A stretch of 64,000 bases of DNA from Stutzerimonas stutzeri (GTDB taxonomy: Bacteria; Pseudomonadota; Gammaproteobacteria; Pseudomonadales; Pseudomonadaceae), in the NCBI RefSeq assembly GCF_002890915.1, contig NZ_POUT01000003.1, forward strand, positions 1 through 64,000. The letters run 5' to 3'. How positions within the stretch are numbered: position 1 is the stretch's first letter; each line of letters starts with the position of its first letter. A program made the translations under genes and the position numbers. Of this stretch, positions 42,923-51,869 are shown piece by piece. The notes beneath the pieces were generated by a model. That model was not told the DNA's origin. It saw nothing but the letters and a program-made list of their open reading frames with translations, and made no database searches.

Positions 42923-44605
42923 ATGAGTCTTCCGAGCTATACCTGCGGACCGCAGAGCAAACCCCTGTTGCCCATGACCATCGGCGCGGCCTTCGACCGC
43001 ACCGTGGAGCGCTTCCCCCAGCGCGAGGCCCTGGTGGTGCGCCATCAGCAACTGCGCTACACATGGGCGGAACTGGCTGATGCGGTGGAGCGCTGCGCGC
43101 GCGGGTTGCTGGCGCTCGGTCTCGAGCCTGGCGAGCGGCTGGGAATCTGGTCGCCGAACTGCGCCGAGTGGTGCATCGTCCAGTTCGCCACGGCGAAGAT
43201 CGGCGTGATTCTGGTCAACATCAATCCGGCCTACCGGCTCAACGAACTCGAATACGCCCTGAAGCAGTCCGGCTGCCGCTGGCTGGTCTGTGCCGATGCC
43301 TTCAAGACATCCGATTACCACGCCATGCTGCACGAGCTGCTGCCCGAGCTGGAGCGCTCGGCCATCGGTGCGCTGCAGAGCCACATGCTGCCGGAACTGC
43401 GTGGGGTGATCAGCCTCGGTGCCAAGCCGACGGACGGCATGCTGCAGTGGCAGGCGCTGCTGGTCATGGCCGAGCAGGTCGGGCCGGAGCAGCTGCGCCA
43501 GTGCGGCGAGCGTTTGCAGTTCGACGAGCCGATCAACATCCAGTACACCTCCGGCACCACGGGCTTCCCCAAGGGCGCCACGCTGAGCCACTACAACATC
43601 CTCAACAACGGCTACATGGTCGGCGAGAGCCTCGGGCTCAGCGAGCATGACCGGCTGGTGATCCCGGTGCCGCTGTACCACTGCTTCGGCATGGTCATGG
43701 GCAACCTCGGCTGCGTCACCCACGGCACCACGATGATCTACCCGAGCGCCGCCTTCGAGCCGCTGGCAGCACTGCAGGCCGCGGCCGAGGAAAAGGCCAC
43801 CGGCATGTACGGCGTGCCGACCATGTTCATCGCCATGCTCGACCACCCGGAGCGCCAGTCGCTGGACCTGAGCAGCCTGCGCACCGGCATCATGGCCGGC
43901 TCCACCTGCCCGATCGAGGTGATGAAGCGCGTCATCGACGACATGCACCTGGCCGAGATGCAGATCGCCTACGGCATGACCGAAACCAGCCCGGTCTCCA
44001 CCCAGACCGGCGCGGACGACGACCTCGAGCGGCGTGTCACCAGCGTCGGCCGCACTCAGCCGCACCTGGAGAGCAAGGTGGTCGACGAGCAGGGCCGCGT
44101 GGTGCCGCGCGGGCAGATCGGCGAACTCTGCACCCGCGGCTACAGCGTCATGCTCGGCTACTGGAACAATCCGGAGGCGACCCGCGAGGCCATCGACGGC
44201 GCGCGCTGGATGCACACCGGCGACCTGGCGGTGATGGACGACGAGGGCTACATCAAGATCGTCGGTCGCAACAAGGACATGATCATCCGCGGCGGCGAGA
44301 ACGTGTACCCGCGCGAGATCGAGGAATTCCTCTTCACCCACCCGGCGGTGGCCGACGTGCAGGTGATCGGCGTGCCGGACAGCAAGTTCGGCGAGGAGAT
44401 CGTCGCCTGGATCAAGCTGCACCCGGGCCATCAGGTCGAGGCCGAGGCGCTGCGCGAGTTCTGCAAGGGTCGCATCGCCCACTTCAAGACGCCGCGGCAC
44501 ATCCGCTTCGTCGACGACTTCCCCATGACCATCAGCGGCAAGGTGCAGAAGTTCCGCATGCGCGAGATCAGCGTGGTCGAGCTGGGGCTCAGCGAACGCC
44601 ACTGA
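42923..44605 (+). CDS. AMP-dependent acyl-CoA synthetase (ACSF2-like)
   Basis: This 560-residue adenylate-forming enzyme activates a carboxylic acid to its CoA thioester. It has the ATP loop [16 protein letters not shown] (about residues 210-225), [10 protein letters not shown] (A5), [14 protein letters not shown] (A7), [19 protein letters not shown] (hinge) and the catalytic Lys in [12 protein letters not shown] near the end. GAGGAAAA precedes the start. It is divergent from liuA across a LiuR-like dyad, so its acid substrate may be isovalerate or a related short/branched acid. That is inference from context; the family is broad. Confidence 0.88.
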   Translation: MSLPSYTCGPQSKPLLPMTIGAAFDRTVERFPQREALVVRHQQLRYTWAELADAVERCARGLLALGLEPGERLGIWSPNCAEWCIVQFATAKIGVILVNINPAYRLNELEYALKQSGCRWLVCADAFKTSDYHAMLHELLPELERSAIGALQSHMLPELRGVISLGAKPTDGMLQWQALLVMAEQVGPEQLRQCGERLQFDEPINIQYTSGTTGFPKGATLSHYNILNNGYMVGESLGLSEHDRLVIPVPLYHCFGMVMGNLGCVTHGTTMIYPSAAFEPLAALQAAAEEKATGMYGVPTMFIAMLDHPERQSLDLSSLRTGIMAGSTCPIEVMKRVIDDMHLAEMQIAYGMTETSPVSTQTGADDDLERRVTSVGRTQPHLESKVVDEQGRVVPRGQIGELCTRGYSVMLGYWNNPEATREAIDGARWMHTGDLAVMDDEGYIKIVGRNKDMIIRGGENVYPREIEEFLFTHPAVADVQVIGVPDSKFGEEIVAWIKLHPGHQVEAEALREFCKGRIAHFKTPRHIRFVDDFPMTISGKVQKFRMREISVVELGLSERH

Positions 44606-44664
44606 CGACAGCCGGCCGGGCTGCCCGGCCGAGCCATCCCTCGCAGGTCTCCAAGGAGCGATCC

Positions 44665-45258
44665 ATGACCCAGCCGATCAGCCGTTTTCCGCTCGCCGAA
44701 AGCCTCGATGCGCTGCCGCAGGATGTGCGCGAGCGCATCCTCGCGGTACAGGCCAAGGCCGGCTTCGTGCCCAATGTGTTCCTCATGCTGGCACACCGTC
44801 CCGACGAGTTCCGTGCCTTCTTCGCCTACCACGACGCGCTGATGGAGCGCCCCTCGGACAGCCTGACCCAGGTCGAGAAGGAGATGATCGTGGTGGCCGT
44901 CAGCGCCGACCATGGTTGCCTGTACTGTGTGGTCGCCCATGGCGCGATCCTGCGCATCCTCGCCAAGGACCCGCTGATCGCCGATCAGCTCGCGGTCAAC
45001 TACCGCTCCGCGCCGCTCGGCGAGCGCCAGCAGGCGATGCTGGATTTCGCCCTGCATATCGCCGCGCAGCGCGGCGTGCTCGACGATGCCTGGCAGGCGC
45101 GGCTCGAAGCGCAGGGTTTCAGCCGCGACGACATCTGGGACATCGGCGCCATCGCCGCCTTCTTCGGGCTATCCAACCGCCTGGTCTCCATGGCGCGCAC
45201 CCCGCCGAACGAGGAGTTCTACCTGCTGGGCCGCGTGCCCAGAAGCCCCGCGCGCTGA
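44665..45258 (+). CDS. peroxidase-related AhpD/CMD-family protein
   Basis: 197 residues, all-alpha carboxymuconolactone-decarboxylase/AhpD fold with the redox pair CLYC followed by VVAH (about residues 88-96). An AhpD-type enzyme uses this CxxC to reduce peroxides or disulfides. AAGGAG precedes the start. It lies 59 bases after the acyl-CoA synthetase and is probably co-transcribed. It may protect against peroxide made during acyl-CoA oxidation; the direct role is unknown. Confidence 0.83.
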   Translation: MTQPISRFPLAESLDALPQDVRERILAVQAKAGFVPNVFLMLAHRPDEFRAFFAYHDALMERPSDSLTQVEKEMIVVAVSADHGCLYCVVAHGAILRILAKDPLIADQLAVNYRSAPLGERQQAMLDFALHIAAQRGVLDDAWQARLEAQGFSRDDIWDIGAIAAFFGLSNRLVSMARTPPNEEFYLLGRVPRSPAR

Positions 45259-45343
45259 GCGCGATCCCCATTACCGCATGACGTGGTAATTCCAGTCCGA
45301 CAGGAAGTCGCGGTCGGGCTTAACGACAGCTGCATCTACCGAC

Positions 45344-45351
45344 AATAACAA
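45344..45351 (+). promoter_or_regulatory. Hfq/Crc CA motif before the second oprD gene
   Basis: AATAACAA fits AAnAAnAA and lies 11 bases before the ATG, overlapping the GAGAGAGA ribosome site. An ATTACC/GGTAAT inverted repeat (45270-45290) further upstream may be an operator. Confidence 0.58.
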
Positions 45352-45362
45352 GAGAGAGACCT

Positions 45363-46634
45363 ATGCACCTGAAACCCCTGAGCCAGTTGTTCCTGTTCGG
45401 CGGCCTGGCTGCCGCCGTTGGCGTTCCGACCGCCGCCAGCGCCGCCTTCATCGACGACGCCACGGCCAGCCTCGAGCTGCGCAACTTCTACATGAACCGC
45501 GACTACCGCGACGACGACAAGGCCGACACGCCACAACACAAGGGTGCGCCGAAAGCCAAGGCCGACGAATGGGGCCAGGGCTTCATCCTCAACCTGCAGT
45601 CCGGTTTTACCGAGGGGCCGGTGGGCTTCGGTGTCGACGCGCTGGGGCTGTTGGGCGTCAAGCTCGACTCGGGCGCGGGGACCAGCGGCACCGGTACGCT
45701 GCCGCGCAGCCCGGCCACCGCCGAGCCGGTGGACGACTACAGCTTCCTCGGGCTGACCGCCAAGGCCAAGCTGTCCAATACCGTGCTCACCCTGGGCACG
45801 CACCAGCCGACGCTGCCGGTGCTGTTCCGCAACGACACGCGCATGCTGCCGCAGACCTTCGAGGGCGCGCAGATCCTCTCCAAGGAGTTCGAAGGCCTGA
45901 CCCTGCTCGGCGGCCAGTTCCGCTCGACGCGCCTGCGCGACTCGTCCAACTACGGCGACATGACCATGTTCGCCGACGGCTCCAGCGGCGGGGTAGCCAG
46001 CGACCGCTTCAACTACGCCGGCGGCAGCTACGCCTTCACGCCGAAGTTCACCGCGACCTATTACTACGCCGAGCTGGAAGACAACTACAGCCAGCACCAC
46101 GTCAACCTGTTGCACGTGCTGCCGCTGTCCGAGCGCCTCGGCCTGAAGTCCGACATCCGCTACTTCAAGAGCGACGGCGAGGGCAATGCCCGCGTCGACA
46201 ACCGCAACATCGGCGCCATGTTCAGCCTGCTCTATGCCGGGCATTCGCTGGGCCTGGGCTACCAGGACCAGAGCGGCGACACCGGCATGCCGTTCGTCGG
46301 CGGCGGCACCGACCCCTGGACGCTGAACACCCTGACCTATCACCACTTCCTGCGGGCCGAGGAGGATGGCTGGCAGATGCGCTACGACTACGACTTCGCC
46401 GCGGCCGGCATCCCGGGCCTGACGTTGATGGCGCGCTACGTGCGTGGTGACGACTTCGAGATCGCCGGGGCCGATGCCAAGGAATGGGAACGGGACGTCG
46501 ACCTGGCGTACACGGTGCAGAGCGGGCCGTTGAAGAACTTCAACGTGCGCTTGCGCAATGTGATGTATCGCGGCAGCCATACCACCGATATCGATGAGAA
46601 CCGGGTGATCGTCAGCTATACGCTGAAGTTCTGA
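45363..46634 (+). CDS. OprD-family outer-membrane porin
   Basis: This 423-residue precursor has a signal peptide ending ASA (residue about 28). FIDDATASLELRNFYMNRDY, DEWGQGFILNLQSGFTEGPVGFGVDALGLLGVKL and a C-terminal strand ENRVIVSYTLKF match OprD. It is closely similar to the porin at 21575-22837 (shared LRNFYMNRD, GYQ-QSGDTG, DYDFAA-GIPGLTLM), so the two are paralogues. Between the liu genes and a LivGFKHM importer, it probably admits the importer's substrate. It is followed by a terminator. Confidence 0.93.
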   Translation: MHLKPLSQLFLFGGLAAAVGVPTAASAAFIDDATASLELRNFYMNRDYRDDDKADTPQHKGAPKAKADEWGQGFILNLQSGFTEGPVGFGVDALGLLGVKLDSGAGTSGTGTLPRSPATAEPVDDYSFLGLTAKAKLSNTVLTLGTHQPTLPVLFRNDTRMLPQTFEGAQILSKEFEGLTLLGGQFRSTRLRDSSNYGDMTMFADGSSGGVASDRFNYAGGSYAFTPKFTATYYYAELEDNYSQHHVNLLHVLPLSERLGLKSDIRYFKSDGEGNARVDNRNIGAMFSLLYAGHSLGLGYQDQSGDTGMPFVGGGTDPWTLNTLTYHHFLRAEEDGWQMRYDYDFAAAGIPGLTLMARYVRGDDFEIAGADAKEWERDVDLAYTVQSGPLKNFNVRLRNVMYRGSHTTDIDENRVIVSYTLKF

Positions 46635-46644
46635 GGTGTGTGAG

Positions 46645-46683
46645 GCACGGCCGGGCCGGGCGATGGCTCGGCTGTGCTTTTTT
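46645..46683 (+). terminator. intrinsic terminator after the second oprD gene
   Basis: GCACGGCCGGGC pairs with GCTCGGCTGTGC (two G-U pairs), followed by six T. The stem begins ten bases after the porin stop. The next 270 bases contain no gene I can support, only a CCGTATACGG palindrome at 46933-46942. Confidence 0.82.
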
Positions 46684-46952
46684 GTTGCGTGATGCTTCGG
46701 TGGCATAAGGCGGTAGCCGAGCGAGCTGGTGGCAAGCTTTCAAACGACCCGGCAATGGCTCCGGACATCTAAGCTTCCTCCCCTCGCCAACGTTCCAACG
46801 AACCAGCCATCGAAGCGACATACCCGTTGTGCCGACGCAAGCAAGCGCCCCAGCTGGCGGGTCTGAATGATGGCCATTTGCCCGGTATTTCCACGCTTCG
46901 CCGATCAATCACCCGTTTGAAAAAGCCACTTGCCGTATACGGAAATCGATTG

Positions 46953-46973
46953 TTATCGTTTACGTAAAGGTCA
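46953..46973. promoter_or_regulatory. LiuR-type operator before livG
   Basis: TTATCGTTTACGTAAAGGTCA contains the dyad TTTACGTAAA (46959-46968). It matches the liuA operator (minus strand) at about 15 of 18 aligned positions over CGTTWACGTAAAGGTMA. It lies 55-75 bases before the livG start. Confidence 0.68.
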
Positions 46974-46995
46974 TGTGACGACCTGCGCCATAACC

Positions 46996-47006
46996 AACAA
47001 CAACAA
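46996..47006 (+). promoter_or_regulatory. Hfq/Crc CA motif before livG
   Basis: AACAACAACAA, 20 bases before the ATG and just 5' of a GGTTAGAGGGG ribosome site. Confidence 0.65.
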
Positions 47007-47026
47007 TCAAGGTTAGAGGGGCATCC

Positions 47027-47803
47027 ATGGAACCAGAGTTCGTGCTGGAAACGCGCGGCCTGACCAAGGAGTTCCGCGGCTTCACCGCCGTGGATTCCGT
47101 TGATCTCAAGGTCCGCCAGGGACACATCCACGCGCTTATCGGCCCCAACGGGGCCGGCAAGACCACCGTATTCAACCTGCTCACCAAGTTCCTCACGCCT
47201 ACCCGTGGCGAAATCCTTTATCGCGGCAAGAACATCACCTCGATGAAGGCCAACGAGATCGCCCGGCTCGGCCTGGTGCGCTCGTTCCAGATATCCGCAG
47301 TGTTCGGCCACATGAGCGTGCTGGAGAACGTGCGCGTCGCGCTGCAGCAGAAGATGGGCACCTCCTTCCACTTCTGGAAGTCCGAACGCAGCCTGCGCGA
47401 GCTGGACGATCAGGTGATGCAGCTGCTCGCCGAGGTCGACCTGCAGGCCTTCGCCCAGACCCTGGCCGTCGAGCTGCCCTACGGCCGCAAGCGCGCGCTG
47501 GAGCTGGCCACCACCCTGGCGCTGGACCCCATCGTGCTGCTGCTCGACGAACCGACCCAGGGCATGGGCGGTGAGGATGTCGACATGGTCGTCGAGCTGG
47601 TGCGCAAGGCCGCCGCCAATCGCACGGTGCTGATGGTCGAGCACAACCTCAGCGTGGTCAGCCGACTGTGCGATCGCATCACCGTGCTGGCGCGTGGCTC
47701 GGTGCTTGCCGAAGGCGACTACGACAGCGTGTCGGCCAACCCGCAGGTGCGCGAAGCCTATCTGGGCAGCGAAGCCGCCGCGCTCGAGGAGGCCCACGCA
47801 TGA
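47027..47803 (+). CDS. branched-chain-type ABC importer ATPase (LivG family)
   Basis: 258 residues with Walker A GPNGAGKT (about residues 38-45), Walker B VLLLDEPTQG and the H-loop MVEHN. The signature region is LPYGRKRALELA, a normal LivG variant. It is the first gene of a five-gene LivG-F-K-H-M importer. Its stop overlaps livF (ATGA). A LiuR-like operator and a CA motif lie upstream. The substrate could be leucine/isovalerate-related given the operator, but the family also moves amides, urea and aromatic acids. Confidence 0.92.
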   Translation: MEPEFVLETRGLTKEFRGFTAVDSVDLKVRQGHIHALIGPNGAGKTTVFNLLTKFLTPTRGEILYRGKNITSMKANEIARLGLVRSFQISAVFGHMSVLENVRVALQQKMGTSFHFWKSERSLRELDDQVMQLLAEVDLQAFAQTLAVELPYGRKRALELATTLALDPIVLLLDEPTQGMGGEDVDMVVELVRKAAANRTVLMVEHNLSVVSRLCDRITVLARGSVLAEGDYDSVSANPQVREAYLGSEAAALEEAHA

Positions 47804-48516
47804 ACCCACCCATGGATCGCGATCAGCTGCGCATTAGCGACCTGCATGCCTTTTACGGCGAGTCGCACATCCTTCACGGTGTCGATCTAGTGGTTGGCCG
47901 CGGCGAGCTGGTGACGCTGCTCGGGCGCAACGGCGCCGGGCGCACCACCACGCTGCGGGCGATCATGAACATGGTCGGGCGGCGCACCGGCTCCATCGTG
48001 GTCAACGGCAACGAAACCATCGGCATGCCGGCCCACCAGATTCCACGGCTGGGCGTCGGCTATTGCCCGGAAGAGCGCGGCATCTTCGCCAGCTTGAGCG
48101 TCGAGGAGAACCTGCTGCTGCCGCCCACGGTGCGCAGCGGCGGCATGAGCCTGGACGAGCTCTATGCAATGTTTCCCAACCTGTATGAGCGTCGTTTCAG
48201 CCAGGGCACGCGGCTGTCCGGCGGCGAGCAGCAGATGTTGGCCATGGCGCGCATCCTGCGCACCGGCGCCAACCTGCTGCTGCTCGACGAGATCACCGAA
48301 GGCCTGGCGCCGGTCATCGTGCAGAAGCTCGGCGAGGTGCTGATCAAGCTCAAGCAGCGCGGCCTGACCATCGTCCTGGTGGAGCAGAACTTCCGTTTCG
48401 CCGCGCCATTGGCCGACCGCCATTACGTGATGGAGCACGGCCGCATCATCGAAGAGATCGAGGCGGCCGACCTGGATTCGAAAAAGGAGTTCCTCAATTC
48501 CTGTCTCGGGGTGTGA
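47800..48516 (+). CDS. branched-chain-type ABC importer ATPase (LivF family), Walker A Lys replaced by Arg
   Basis: 238 residues. The Walker A loop reads GRNGAGRT (residues 42-49), with R48 (codon CGC at 47941-47943) where a catalytic Lys is standard. The signature LSGGEQQMLAMARIL and Walker B LLLLDEITEG are intact. Such a change usually lowers ATP binding, so the importer may work with one fully active site. However, GRT variants are, from memory, found in some LivF relatives, so it is not necessarily a defect. The start at 47800 overlaps livG; an upstream extension lies inside livG. Confidence 0.9.
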   Translation: MNPPMDRDQLRISDLHAFYGESHILHGVDLVVGRGELVTLLGRNGAGRTTTLRAIMNMVGRRTGSIVVNGNETIGMPAHQIPRLGVGYCPEERGIFASLSVEENLLLPPTVRSGGMSLDELYAMFPNLYERRFSQGTRLSGGEQQMLAMARILRTGANLLLLDEITEGLAPVIVQKLGEVLIKLKQRGLTIVLVEQNFRFAAPLADRHYVMEHGRIIEEIEAADLDSKKEFLNSCLGV

Positions 48517-48564
48517 GCCTCAGGAAGCTGTAAACCGGCCGCAGTGGATGCCGGCCCGAACCAC

Positions 48565-48575
48565 AACAAAAACAA
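48565..48575 (+). promoter_or_regulatory. Hfq/Crc CA motif before the LivK-type binding protein
   Basis: AACAAAAACAA, 17 bases before the ATG and inside the operon. It would allow repression of this gene apart from livGF. Confidence 0.6.
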
Positions 48576-48592
48576 TCGAGAGTGGTGACTAC

Positions 48593-49810
48593 ATGAGCTT
48601 TTTCCGCAAGAGTGCGAGTGCCATCCTGGCTGCTTCCCTGATCGCCACGGCCGCCCAGGCCGAGATCAGCAACGACGAGATCCGTATCGGCTACCTGGCC
48701 GACATGTCCGGTACCTACCGCGACCTCTCCGGCCCCGGCGGCCTGGAGGCGTTGAAGATGGCGGTGGAGGATTTCGGCGGCACGGTCGATGGCAAGAAGA
48801 TCGTCGTCTTCCACGCCGACGACCTGAACAAGCCGGACGTCGGCGCCAACACCGTGCGCCAGTGGATCGACGAGCGCAATGTCGACATGGTGACCGGCAT
48901 GGTCGCCAGCTCCGTGGTGCTGGCCGCGGCCAAGGTGGTGGAGCAGGGCGGCAAGCTGGCGCTGATTTCCGGTGCGGCGGCCTCGAGCATCACCAACGAA
49001 TACTGTTCGCCCAACCATATCCACTGGACCTACGACACCTACGCGCTGGCCAACGGCACGGCCAAGGCGGTGCTCGCCGACGGTGGCAAGAGCTGGTACA
49101 TCCTCACCGCCGACTATGCTTTCGGCCATTCCATGGAAACCGACATCACCAAGGTGGTGGAAGGTGATGGCGGCAGCATCGTCGGCAAGGTTCGCCATCC
49201 GTTCCCCAGCAGCGACTTCTCCTCCTACATGCTGCAGGCCCAGGGCTCCGGCGCAGAGGTGATCGCCCTGGCCAACGCCGGCGCCGATACCGTCAACTCG
49301 CTGAAGACCGCCAGCGAATTCGGCGTCACCCAGGCCGGGCAGAAGCTCGCCGGCATGGTGGTGTTCTTGAACGACATCCATGCCATGGGCCTGGACGTGA
49401 CCCAGGGCCTGATGCTGACCACCGGCTGGTACTGGGACATGAACGAGGAGACCCGCGCCTGGGCCCAGCGCTACTACGAGCGCACCAAGCGCATGCCGGG
49501 CATGGTGCACGCCGGCATCTACTCGGCGACCACCCACTACCTGAATGCGGTGAAGGCCGCCGGCACCGACGAAACCGTGGCGGTCCGCGCGCAGATGGCC
49601 GGGACGCCGGTCAACGACATGTTCGCCAAGGGCGGGCAGATCCGCGAGGACGGCCGCATGGTGCACGACATGTACCTGGTGCAGGTCAAGACGCCGGCCG
49701 AATCCAAGGGCGAGTGGGACCTGTACAAGGTGGTCAGCACCATTCCTGGCGACCAGGCCTACCGGCCGATGGCCGAGAGCCAGTGCAGCAAGCTGGTCGC
49801 CACCCAGTGA
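48593..49810 (+). CDS. periplasmic substrate-binding protein (type 1, LivK/UrtA-like)
   Basis: 405 residues. The signal peptide MSFFRKSASAILAASLIATAAQA ends at AQA (residue 23). Mature protein starts EISNDEIRIGYLADMSGTYRDLSGPGG, the type 1 binding-protein opening, and continues with NTVRQWIDERNVDMVTGMVASSV and ITADYAFGHSMETD. These are closer to the amide/urea/aromatic-acid group than to true LivK. ATG at 48593 begins the signal peptide; the frame's 15 extra upstream codons are dropped. It sits in the middle of the importer genes. Confidence 0.9.
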   Translation: MSFFRKSASAILAASLIATAAQAEISNDEIRIGYLADMSGTYRDLSGPGGLEALKMAVEDFGGTVDGKKIVVFHADDLNKPDVGANTVRQWIDERNVDMVTGMVASSVVLAAAKVVEQGGKLALISGAAASSITNEYCSPNHIHWTYDTYALANGTAKAVLADGGKSWYILTADYAFGHSMETDITKVVEGDGGSIVGKVRHPFPSSDFSSYMLQAQGSGAEVIALANAGADTVNSLKTASEFGVTQAGQKLAGMVVFLNDIHAMGLDVTQGLMLTTGWYWDMNEETRAWAQRYYERTKRMPGMVHAGIYSATTHYLNAVKAAGTDETVAVRAQMAGTPVNDMFAKGGQIREDGRMVHDMYLVQVKTPAESKGEWDLYKVVSTIPGDQAYRPMAESQCSKLVATQ

Positions 49811-49879
49811 CCGGCTGAGCCGCGCCATCACCCGGCCGGCGACGGCCGGGTGCCACGGACTTCCTTTGGGTGGTGAACC

Positions 49880-50767
49880 ATGACTCTCGTATTCGGCGTT
49901 CCCCTGAGCGTGCTGCTCGGGCAGCTGTTGCTCGGCCTGATCAACGGCGCGTTCTACGCGCTGCTGAGCCTGGGCTTGGCGATCATCTTCGGCCTGCTGC
50001 GCATCATCAACTTCGCCCATGGCGCGCAGTACATGCTCGGTGCCTTCGTCGCCTTCCTCGGGCTGAACTACCTGGGCGTGAGCTACTGGGCTGCGCTGCT
50101 GCTGTCGCCGCTGCTGGTGGGGGCCCTGGGCATGGCCATCGAGCGCGGGCTGCTGCGGCGCATCGCCGGTGAGGACCATCTCTACGGGCTGCTGCTGACC
50201 TTCGGCCTGGCGCTGATCGTCGAGGGCAGCTTCGTCAAGCTGTTCGGCGTGTCCGGCTCGTCCTACCCGATGCCGGAACTGCTGCGTGGCGGCTTCAACC
50301 TCGGCTTCATGTTCCTGCCGACCTATCGCGCCTGGGTGATCGTCGCCGCGCTGGTGGTCTGCCTGGCGACCTGGTACGTCATCGAGCGCACCCGCCTGGG
50401 CTCCTACCTGCGCGCCGGCACCGAGAACCCGCGGCTGATGCAGGGCTTCGGCATCAACGTACCGCTGCTGGTGACCCTGACCTACGGCTACGGCGTGGCC
50501 CTGGCTGCCTTCGCCGGCGTGCTGGCGGCGCCGATCTACGCGGTGACCCCGGGCATGGGGTCGAACCTGCTGATCGTGGTGTTCGCCGTGGTGGTGATCG
50601 GCGGCATGGGCTCGATCCTCGGCGCCATCGTCACCGGCATCGCCATGGGGCTGATCGAGGGGCTGACCAAGGTGTTCTATCCGGAGGCGGCCAATACCGT
50701 GGTGTTCCTGGTCATGGTGGCGGTGCTGCTGGTTCGTCCTGCGGGACTTTTCGGGAAGGAGGCATGA
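49880..50767 (+). CDS. branched-chain-type ABC importer permease (LivH family)
   Basis: This 295-residue permease has about eight transmembrane segments and the LivH opening LLLGLINGAFYALLSLGLAIIFGLLRIINFAHG (about residues 15-47), with the conserved VVVIGGMGSILGAIVTGI EAA-like loop near residue 240. It overlaps livM by four bases. It forms the membrane channel with LivM. Confidence 0.92.
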   Translation: MTLVFGVPLSVLLGQLLLGLINGAFYALLSLGLAIIFGLLRIINFAHGAQYMLGAFVAFLGLNYLGVSYWAALLLSPLLVGALGMAIERGLLRRIAGEDHLYGLLLTFGLALIVEGSFVKLFGVSGSSYPMPELLRGGFNLGFMFLPTYRAWVIVAALVVCLATWYVIERTRLGSYLRAGTENPRLMQGFGINVPLLVTLTYGYGVALAAFAGVLAAPIYAVTPGMGSNLLIVVFAVVVIGGMGSILGAIVTGIAMGLIEGLTKVFYPEAANTVVFLVMVAVLLVRPAGLFGKEA

Positions 50768-51777
50768 GCATGACCAATCCGGTCAACATGCAGGCGGCCT
50801 CGGTGCTGCAGGCCAGCGTGGTGCGCGAGCGCCGGCATGCGGCGGCGCGGCGGCGGAAGATCTTCTACGCGGTACTGCTGGCGGTGGCGCTGCTGGCGCC
50901 GCTGGCGGTCTATCCGGTGTTCCTGATGAAGCTGCTGTGCTTCGCGCTGTTCGCCTGTGCCTTCAACCTGCTGCTGGGCTACGCCGGGCTGCTGTCGTTC
51001 GGCCACGCGGCGTTCTTCGCCACCGGCGGCTACATCACCGGCTACATGCTGAGCAGCTACAGCGGGCTGAGCACCGAGCTGGGCATCCTCGCCGGCACCC
51101 TGGCCTCGACGGTGCTCGGCGCGCTGTTCGGCCTGCTGGCGATCCGCCGGCAGGGCATCTACTTCGCCATGATCACCCTGGCGCTGGCGCAGCTGGTGTT
51201 CTTCGTCTTCGTCCAGGCGCCGTTCACCGGCGGCGAGAACGGCCTGCAGGGCGTGCTGCGCGGGCACCTGTTCGGCCTCGTCGACATGCAGAACAACCTG
51301 GCCATGTACTACTTCGTGCTGGCGGTGTTCGTTCTCGGCTTCGCCATCATCCAGCGCACCATCCATTCCCCGTACGGCCAGGTGCTCAAGGCGATCCGCG
51401 AGAACGAGCCGCGCGCGGTGTCGCTGGGCTACAACGTCGATGCGCACAAGCTGCTGGCCTTCGTCATCTCCGCGGCGCTGGCGGGGCTGGCCGGTTCGAC
51501 CAAGACCGTGGTGTTCCAGCTGGCCTCGCTGACCGACGCGCACTGGCACATGTCCGGCGAGGTGATCCTGATGACCCTGCTCGGCGGCGTCGGCACCATC
51601 CTCGGCCCGCTGGTCGGCGCCACGGTGGTGGTGACGCTGCAGAGTTACCTGTCCAACGGACCGCTGGGCGAATGGGTGCACGTGATTCTCGGCGTGATCT
51701 TCGTGCTCTGCGTGCTGCTGTTCCGCTCCGGCATCGTCGGCTGGCTGGAACGCCTGGTGAGGCGCAACTTCAAGTGA
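50764..51777 (+). CDS. branched-chain-type ABC importer permease (LivM family)
   Basis: 337 residues with about ten transmembrane segments, LLLGYAGLLSFGHAAFFATGGYITGY (about residues 73-98), IRRQGIYFAMITLALAQL and EVILMTLLGGVGTILGPLVGA, all LivM-type. The N-terminal 35 residues are cytoplasmic and Arg-rich. It is the last gene of the importer operon and is convergent with the glycosyltransferase gene; no T-rich terminator is visible in the 92-base gap. Confidence 0.92.
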   Translation: MSMTNPVNMQAASVLQASVVRERRHAAARRRKIFYAVLLAVALLAPLAVYPVFLMKLLCFALFACAFNLLLGYAGLLSFGHAAFFATGGYITGYMLSSYSGLSTELGILAGTLASTVLGALFGLLAIRRQGIYFAMITLALAQLVFFVFVQAPFTGGENGLQGVLRGHLFGLVDMQNNLAMYYFVLAVFVLGFAIIQRTIHSPYGQVLKAIRENEPRAVSLGYNVDAHKLLAFVISAALAGLAGSTKTVVFQLASLTDAHWHMSGEVILMTLLGGVGTILGPLVGATVVVTLQSYLSNGPLGEWVHVILGVIFVLCVLLFRSGIVGWLERLVRRNFK

Positions 51778-51869
51778 CGCGACGGTGTAGATCATTGCCG
51801 GCAGTCGCAGGCTGATTCCTCTGGAACGGCCTGGAGGAAGGGGTTGCGCCAACTTCCTGGTGCGTTGGA

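Noticed and set aside
46725..46745. TGGCAAGCTTTCAAAC as a sigma-54 promoter for livG
   Set aside because: It has a GG element but lacks GC at the -12 position, and no TGTCC-N8-GGACA dyads lie upstream.
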